Positions 57,248 through 64,000 of a DNA stretch of 64,000 nucleotides are shown here, in pieces. The notes under the pieces are model-generated. The model saw only the letters and a list, made by a program, of their open reading frames with translations, made no database searches and had not been told where the DNA came from. The DNA lies in the NCBI GenBank assembly GCA_963718775.1, contig OY970377.1, forward strand, positions 992,001 to 1,056,000. The letters run 5' to 3'. The translations under genes and the position numbers were made by a program. Source of the stretch: VRUE01 sp963718775. GTDB taxonomy: Bacteria > Actinomycetota > Thermoleophilia > Solirubrobacterales > 70-9. How positions within the stretch are numbered: the stretch's first letter is position 1; each line of letters begins with the position of its first letter.

Positions 57248-57610
57248 ATGAACAGCATGAAAGATCCTTCTGAAGACTGGCGTGCCGAGTTCGCCAGACA
57301 GCTCTCTGAAGAGGCGAGCCGAGGTTTAGAGAGCACCGACGAGCAGACCCGGGAGGCGTGGACAAACTTGATCGGGTCATCACGAGAGCAACAGGATTGG
57401 GCCGATCTGGTCGCGGTCGAATTCGCGCTGCAGATCCGGGCCAGAGAGAAGCTTGAGTTTCTCGTCGCGCAGCTGGACAGGGACGATGAGCGAGCCCGTT
57501 TGATCGCTAGCGCTGCGGCATTCACGCGTGTCGCCGACGCCCTTTACAGCGTTTCGGTTTCGCTGCTGATTGGGGGCGGCGGAATCGCAGTCGCTGTCGC
57601 TCTGCATTGA
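57248..57610 (+). CDS. Small hypothetical protein with C-terminal membrane helix
   Basis: 120 residues from ATG at 57248 (MNSMKDPSEDWRAEF). An acidic, helical N-terminal part (residues 5-90) with RQLSEEASRGLESTDEQTREAW precedes a C-terminal hydrophobic segment (SVSLLIGGGGIAVAVALH). Upstream in-frame codons to 56918 look like shadow sequence of the PucR gene. The local G+C is lower than average. No family recognised. Confidence 0.45.
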   Translation: MNSMKDPSEDWRAEFARQLSEEASRGLESTDEQTREAWTNLIGSSREQQDWADLVAVEFALQIRAREKLEFLVAQLDRDDERARLIASAAAFTRVADALYSVSVSLLIGGGGIAVAVALH

Positions 57611-57625
57611 CCAGAATGCCGCTCA

Positions 57626-57644
57626 CCGGGCGGCCGAAGCCCGG
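57626..57644. terminator. Short hairpin between convergent genes
   Basis: CCGGGC (57626-57631) pairs with GCCCGG (57639-57644) across seven bases, between the small hypothetical gene and the UvrA-like gene. Confidence 0.4.
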
Positions 57645-57650
57645 CCACGG

Positions 57651-60026
<2,376 letters not shown>

Positions 60027-60074
60027 GCCGGCAAGGCTAGGGAGTCAGTGTCCCGCGCGTTATCCGATCCCGCT

Positions 60075-60101
60075 TGTCACAGCTGGGCAAGCTGTCTCGT
60101 C
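60075..60101 (+). promoter_or_regulatory. ECF41-type promoter
   Basis: TGTCACA (60075-60081), 16 bases, CGTC (60098-60101), 40 bases before the sigma factor ATG. This matches the known ECF41 consensus TGTCACA-N16-CGTC, so the gene is probably autoregulated. Confidence 0.85.
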
Positions 60102-60140
60102 TTGGCTATGTGAGCGGTACGCAAGACTCAAGGCGCAAAG

Positions 60141-61004
60141 ATGCCCGACGCTGACCCATTCCTCGCCTGCAGGGACCGGCTGCGAGGCGTGGCCTATGGC
60201 CTGCTCGGCGATCTCGGCGAAGCCGACGACGTCGTTCAGGACGTCTGGCTGCGCTGGCAGGGCGCCGACCGCGGCGCCGTCCGCAACGCCGAGGCGTTTC
60301 TCGTCACCGCGGCAACCCGCCTGGCCATCGACCGACTGCGCTCCGCTCGCGCCCGCCGCGAGGCCTATGTCGGGACTTGGCTGCCGACTCCGCTGGTGAT
60401 CGACGAGGACGACCCCGGCGAGACGGCGATCGAGGCGGAGAGACTGGACCTGGCGCTTCTCTGCGCGCTCGAGCGCCTCGACCCGGTCGAGCGCGCGGTG
60501 CTCGTCCTGCGCGACGCCTTCGATCTCGACTACGCGGAAATCGCCGACGCCCTCGACGTCTCGCCGAGCAACGCCCGCCAGATCGCCAAGCGGGCCCGGG
60601 AGCGCGTCGGCGACGCCGCCCGAAGCCGCCCGGTCGACCGCGGCCGGCACCGAGAGATCGCCGACAGCTTCCTGCGCGCGGCTCACCTCGGCGACGTCGA
60701 CGGAATCAAGCAGTTGCTGACGACGGACGCGATCCAGTACTCCGACGGCGGCGGTCGGGTGAGCGCCGCCCGCAAGCCGATCCACGGGGCGGCCCTGATC
60801 GCGAAGTTCTACGCCAACGTCAAGCGCACCGGCCACTTCCCGCTGGACCTCGTGCCGACCCCGGTGGCGGTCAACGGAGCGCCCGGGGTGCGACTGGTCA
60901 GCCGTTCGCACGGGCCCTACGCGATCACCGCCGTCGAGATCGCCGACGACCGTGTCGAGGCGATCCGCAACTTCCTCAACCCCGACCGCTTCGCGGAGCT
61001 CTGA
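60141..61004 (+). CDS. ECF41-group sigma factor (SigJ-like) with SnoaL-type C-terminal domain
   Basis: Intact, 287 residues. Region 2 is LGDLGEADDVVQDVWLRWQGA; region 4 is LERLDPVERAVLVLRDAFDLDYAEIADALDVSP. The linker YVGTWLPTPLVIDED, the DGGGRVSA loop and the end NFLNPDRFAEL match the ECF41 hallmarks WLPEP, DGGGR and NPDKL, with small changes. In ECF41 the C-terminal domain controls activity in place of an anti-sigma factor (known for the group). The deazaflavin-type oxidoreductase follows at once, as is typical. Confidence 0.92.
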   Translation: MPDADPFLACRDRLRGVAYGLLGDLGEADDVVQDVWLRWQGADRGAVRNAEAFLVTAATRLAIDRLRSARARREAYVGTWLPTPLVIDEDDPGETAIEAERLDLALLCALERLDPVERAVLVLRDAFDLDYAEIADALDVSPSNARQIAKRARERVGDAARSRPVDRGRHREIADSFLRAAHLGDVDGIKQLLTTDAIQYSDGGGRVSAARKPIHGAALIAKFYANVKRTGHFPLDLVPTPVAVNGAPGVRLVSRSHGPYAITAVEIADDRVEAIRNFLNPDRFAEL

Positions 61005-61008
61005 GCAG

Positions 61009-61524
61009 ATGGCCCTGCCCCACGTGGCCCCCGAGCCGCCCCGTGGCGTCGACAAGTTGATGCTGAAGGCCCTCGACACTCGCCTCAGTGGCTTTTTGGA
61101 GCGCAGCCTGCCGTTCCGCTTGATCGTCTGGCGACTGGCGCCGCGAGCGATGGCGCTGATCGGCGGTCGCCTCCCCTCCTTCATGCCATTCGCGGCCGGC
61201 GTTTTGGAGACCCGCGACGCGCGCAACGGCAAGACCCATCGGCGGGCGGCCGTCTACTTCAACGACGGCGAGGATGTCGTGCTGGTCCCCTCGAAAGGCG
61301 GCATGGCAACCGATCCGCACTGGTTGGAGAACGCGGTCGCGAGCCCCGAGGTGACCTTCGGTGGGGAGCCCTTCCGGGCCGAGGTCGTCGAGGACGGGGA
61401 GCGGGCGCGTCTCATCGAGCTCGGCGATGCCTACTACCCGCCGTACATCGCCTACCGGGCTCACGCGGCGCGCTACGGCCGCCGCATCCCGGTGCTGCGC
61501 CTGGTCCCCCGCGACCGCGCCTAG
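61009..61524 (+). CDS. Deazaflavin-dependent nitroreductase-family oxidoreductase
   Basis: 171 residues from ATG at 61009, five bases after the sigma factor stop. HRRAAVYFNDGEDVVLVPSKGG, DPHWLENAVASPEVTF and AYYPPYIAYRAHAARYGRRIPVLRL match the Ddn/PF04075 family, which uses F420. The N-terminus is longer than usual. It is probably the oxidoreductase partner regulated by ECF41. It shares CTAG stop bases with the next, convergent gene. Confidence 0.85.
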   Translation: MALPHVAPEPPRGVDKLMLKALDTRLSGFLERSLPFRLIVWRLAPRAMALIGGRLPSFMPFAAGVLETRDARNGKTHRRAAVYFNDGEDVVLVPSKGGMATDPHWLENAVASPEVTFGGEPFRAEVVEDGERARLIELGDAYYPPYIAYRAHAARYGRRIPVLRLVPRDRA

Positions 61525-62510
61525 CGGGGCCCGTCAGTGTGCACGAACAGCACCGGGCCGCCAAGGCGGCCCTCTTCGCGCAGCGCCAGCAGGCCGGCCA
61601 TCGCCTTCGCGGTGTAGACGGGATCGAGCGCGAGCCCCTCCTCGGCGGCGAGGGCGGCGGCGCGCGTGGCGGCCTCGGTGGGATGGCCGTAGCCGGCGCC
61701 GATCTGGTCGCGGGTCAGGTCGAGCATGTCTGGTCCGAGCTGGAGTGAGCCGAGACGCGCTCCACGCTGCTCCAGCAACGCGGCGGTGCGCCGCGCCAGG
61801 CGGACGAACACCGGTGCGTCGAGGCGGAGCTGGTCGTTGACGACGACACCGACGACGCGGGCGCGCAGGCCGGCGAGCTGGAAGCCGAGCGCCAGGCCGG
61901 CCGCGGTGCCGCCGGTGCCGACCGGGACGACGACGTGCGCCGGCTCGGGCAGCGAGCCGGCCTCGACCTGGGCGGCGATCTCCAATGCCGCCTCGACATA
62001 GCCGAGCGCTCCGACCGGCGAGGAGCCACCTGCCGGCAGCAGATACGGCGGGTGGCCACCGCGGGCGTTGCGGGCGAGCAGCCACGGCAGCATCGCCACG
62101 GTGCGCGCCTTCGTGTGGGTGCGATAGATGCGCGCCCCCGAGGCATCGAGCCTGGCGAGCTGGGCGCGAACGTGGGCGTCGATCGGCTGGTCGACAAGCG
62201 CCAGCGCGGTCTCGAGGCCATGTTCGCGCGCGTAGAGGGCGGTCGCCAGCCCCCAGTTGGTGCCGAGGCCGCCGAAGGTGAGGATCGAGCGGCGGCCGCG
62301 ACGCCGCGCATCGGGGATCAGCCACTCGAGCTTGCGCACCTTGTTGCCGCCCCAGCCACCCGAGCCGAAGGCGCCGTCTTCCTTCACCCAGACGCCAAGG
62401 CTGGCCAGCTCGCGGACGGGCGTCGGGCGCTCGGACAACTCGAGATGGGGCAGGGTCTCGGCCAGAGCCGGAAAGCGCTGATGTAGGTGAGGGGTCAAGA
62501 CCGTGAGCAT
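61521..62510 (-). CDS. PLP-dependent D-cysteine desulfhydrase/ACC deaminase-like enzyme
   Basis: Intact, 329 residues of the fold II PLP family. The lysine that binds PLP lies in GGWGGNKVRKLEWL (about residue 57). LTFGGLGTNWGLATALYARE and the glycine-rich VVPVGTGGTAAGLALG bind the cofactor. It deaminates D-cysteine, ACC or a similar amino acid; the exact substrate is not clear. Confidence 0.85.
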   Translation of the reverse strand: MLTVLTPHLHQRFPALAETLPHLELSERPTPVRELASLGVWVKEDGAFGSGGWGGNKVRKLEWLIPDARRRGRRSILTFGGLGTNWGLATALYAREHGLETALALVDQPIDAHVRAQLARLDASGARIYRTHTKARTVAMLPWLLARNARGGHPPYLLPAGGSSPVGALGYVEAALEIAAQVEAGSLPEPAHVVVPVGTGGTAAGLALGFQLAGLRARVVGVVVNDQLRLDAPVFVRLARRTAALLEQRGARLGSLQLGPDMLDLTRDQIGAGYGHPTEAATRAAALAAEEGLALDPVYTAKAMAGLLALREEGRLGGPVLFVHTDGPR

Positions 62511-62559
62511 GACCGCAATCCGCGCATCGCCGATACCTCCTCTCTGTAGTGTGCGCTCG

Positions 62560-63702
62560 ATGAGGGCGGTCGCCTGTCACCAAGGCGCACTCGAGGTGGT
62601 CGAGCTCCCCGAGCCCGAGCCCGGGCCGGGGCAGGTGCGGATCGAGGTCAGCCGCTGTGGGATCTGCGGTTCGGACCTACACGCCCGCCATGGGATCGAC
62701 CAGCTGGCAGACGTGGCGCTCGGGGTGGGCTACGACCGCTTCGGTCGCTCCGACCAGCAGGTCGTCTTTGGGCACGAGTTCAGCGGTCGAGTCGCCGAGT
62801 ATGGGCCGAATTGCAAAGGGGACCTGACCACCGGCGCGCCGGTCGTCGCGCTTCCCCTCCTGCGCGGCGAAAACGGCATCGATACCACCGGCCTCTCCCA
62901 GCACGCGCCCGGCGCCTACGCCGAGCAGCTGCTCGTCCAGGAGTCGATGATGATGGCGATACCGAACGGCCTCGACCCCAACGTCGCGGCGCTGACCGAG
63001 CCGATGGCAGTCGCCCTGCACGCGGTTCGCCGCGGCGAGGTCGGCAAGCGAGATGTGGCGATCGTGATCGGCTGCGGCCCGATCGGCCTCGGCACGATCC
63101 TGATGCTGAAGGCGACCGGCGTTCGCACCGTCATCGCCAGCGACTTCTCTCTTGGCCGGCGGGCCCTCGCCGAGCGCTGCGGAGCCGACCTGGTTATCGA
63201 CCCCTCGGAGGATTCTCCTTATGAGCCGCATGGGGATTACGGCTGGCTGTCGAAGGCAGACGACGTCTTCGACCTCGCGCTCGACACACGCGAGAAACTC
63301 GGTCGCCTGCCGATCGGCTGGTGGCACGTCTGGCGACTGGCGGAGAAGCTCGGCGCCGGCCCGAAGCACCCTGTCGTCTTCGAGTGCGTCGGGGTCCCCG
63401 GCGTGATCTCGCAGATCGTCGACTCCGCGCCGTTCTTCTCTCGAGTCGTCGTCGTCGGCGTCTGCCTCGGCGCCGACTCGTTCACCCCGGCAATGGCGAT
63501 CAACAAGGAGATCGACCTGCGGTTTGCCCTCGGCTACACCCCACTCGACTTTCGCGACACCCTCAACCTGCTCGCCGAGGGCAAGGTCGACCCACGGCCG
63601 ATGGTCACGGGCACGGTCGGCCTCAGCGACGTCGAGGGAGCCTTCTCGGATCTCGAGGATCCCGAGAAGCACGCCAAGATCCTGATCGATCCCTCAGCGT
63701 GA
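62560..63702 (+). CDS. Zinc-binding alcohol dehydrogenase (MDR family)
   Basis: Intact, 380 residues from ATG at 62560. Catalytic zinc ligands Cys in SRCGICGSDLHARHG and His-Glu in VVFGHEFSGRVAEYG. NAD-binding VIGCGPIGLGTILMLKATGVRTVIASDFS. The structural-zinc cysteine cluster normally near residue 100 is absent (GDLTTGAPVVALPLLRG). Substrate unknown. It is divergent from the PLP gene. Confidence 0.88.
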   Translation: MRAVACHQGALEVVELPEPEPGPGQVRIEVSRCGICGSDLHARHGIDQLADVALGVGYDRFGRSDQQVVFGHEFSGRVAEYGPNCKGDLTTGAPVVALPLLRGENGIDTTGLSQHAPGAYAEQLLVQESMMMAIPNGLDPNVAALTEPMAVALHAVRRGEVGKRDVAIVIGCGPIGLGTILMLKATGVRTVIASDFSLGRRALAERCGADLVIDPSEDSPYEPHGDYGWLSKADDVFDLALDTREKLGRLPIGWWHVWRLAEKLGAGPKHPVVFECVGVPGVISQIVDSAPFFSRVVVVGVCLGADSFTPAMAINKEIDLRFALGYTPLDFRDTLNLLAEGKVDPRPMVTGTVGLSDVEGAFSDLEDPEKHAKILIDPSA

Positions 63703-63785
63703 TCGACAGAGCCTGGCGGCGGACGTAGTCGGTTTCGGCGCGCGCCCTCTGTAACAACCATGCCTGGCCGCACACTTACTCTCAG

Positions 63786-64000
63786 ATGCTTCCCGTCGAC
63801 GATCCGCCGAACGCGGTCCCGGACATCTACCGAAACCGCTTCGAGCGCTGCTTCCGCGACCACTACGCGCAGCTGCTCGCCTTCTCGGTGCGGCGCGTCT
63901 CCGGTCGGGAGATCGCCGAGGACGTGGTCGCCGACACCTTCGCGGTCGCCTGGCGCCGGCGCGATCGCATTCCCGATCCCGCCCTGCCCTGGCTGTATGC
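63786..64000 (+). CDS. ECF-type sigma factor, N-terminal part (cut by window end)
   Basis: ATG at 63786 (MLPVDDPPNAVPDIYRNRFE). Region 2: CFRDHYAQLLAFSVRRVSGR, EIAEDVVADTFAVAWRRRDRIPDP and LPWLYA. The 72 visible residues match sigma-70 region 2; the rest lies outside the window. Confidence 0.85.
   Translation, partial: MLPVDDPPNAVPDIYRNRFERCFRDHYAQLLAFSVRRVSGREIAEDVVADTFAVAWRRRDRIPDPALPWLY

Overview
The window is about two-thirds or more G+C. It carries actinobacterial-type genes: a PucR-type regulator, an ECF41 sigma factor, a deazaflavin-type oxidoreductase, a short UvrA, KdpFABC and Gly/Ala-rich secreted proteins. Several secreted proteins, such as the Lys-repeat protein at 6581 and the Ig-repeat giant at 47166-54814, resemble those of Thermoleophilia (Solirubrobacterales). 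That placement is an inference from gene style, not from a marker gene. No rRNA, tRNA, CRISPR array, insertion sequence or prophage was seen. About 25 genes are broken by single-base indels, mostly one extra base, while about 30 neighbours are intact. This looks like draft-quality sequence rather than mass pseudogenization, so broken genes are given as whole loci with the breaks noted.

1-9.3 kb, phosphate: a minus-strand operon pstS-pstC-pstA-pstB continues, through overlapping stop/start codons, into a small lipoprotein-like gene, two zinc-ribbon proteins and a membrane-anchored phosphoesterase-fold protein that seems to lack its metal-binding residues. A divergent Lys-repeat secreted protein and a PhoD-type phosphodiesterase follow. 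9.3-13.2 kb, sulfate: cysP-cysT-cysW-cysA, tightly overlapped, with paired direct repeats upstream of cysP. 13.2-13.5 kb is non-coding and holds a perfect 18-bp inverted repeat and terminator-like hairpins.

13.5-24.8 kb, potassium and cell wall: one minus-strand array reads PBP1A, histidine kinase, response regulator, CorA, kdpF, kdpA, kdpC, kdpB, a short KdpD (sensor and Usp domains only) and a membrane-anchored Usp protein. KdpD function is split between two genes on opposite sides of the transporter, and kdpC precedes kdpB.

24.8-34.4 kb, mixed: small membrane and VOC proteins, a DUF6883/DUF4926 pair of lower G+C, a multicopper oxidase with a cupredoxin, an acyl-CoA carboxylase carboxyltransferase, a ferritin-like protein, a STAS protein, an ABC-2 exporter, and a fusion of a carboxymuconolactone-decarboxylase-like domain with a short-chain dehydrogenase.

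34.4-47.2 kb, mostly oxidoreductases and regulators: 5'-3' exonuclease, cyclase-family hydrolase, flavodoxin-type reductase plus Baeyer-Villiger monooxygenase, CYTH protein, an overlapping DUF2855-VOC-DUF2834-FAD monooxygenase run, XRE/MmyB and TetR regulators (TetR with two visible operators), DUF2867 and a secreted protein of unknown function.

47.2-55.7 kb is dominated by one secreted protein of roughly 2,550 residues. 55.8-64 kb carries a PucR regulator, a short UvrA-like protein, an ECF41 sigma factor with a matching promoter upstream, a deazaflavin-type oxidoreductase, a PLP enzyme, a zinc alcohol dehydrogenase, and the start of another ECF sigma factor cut by the window end.
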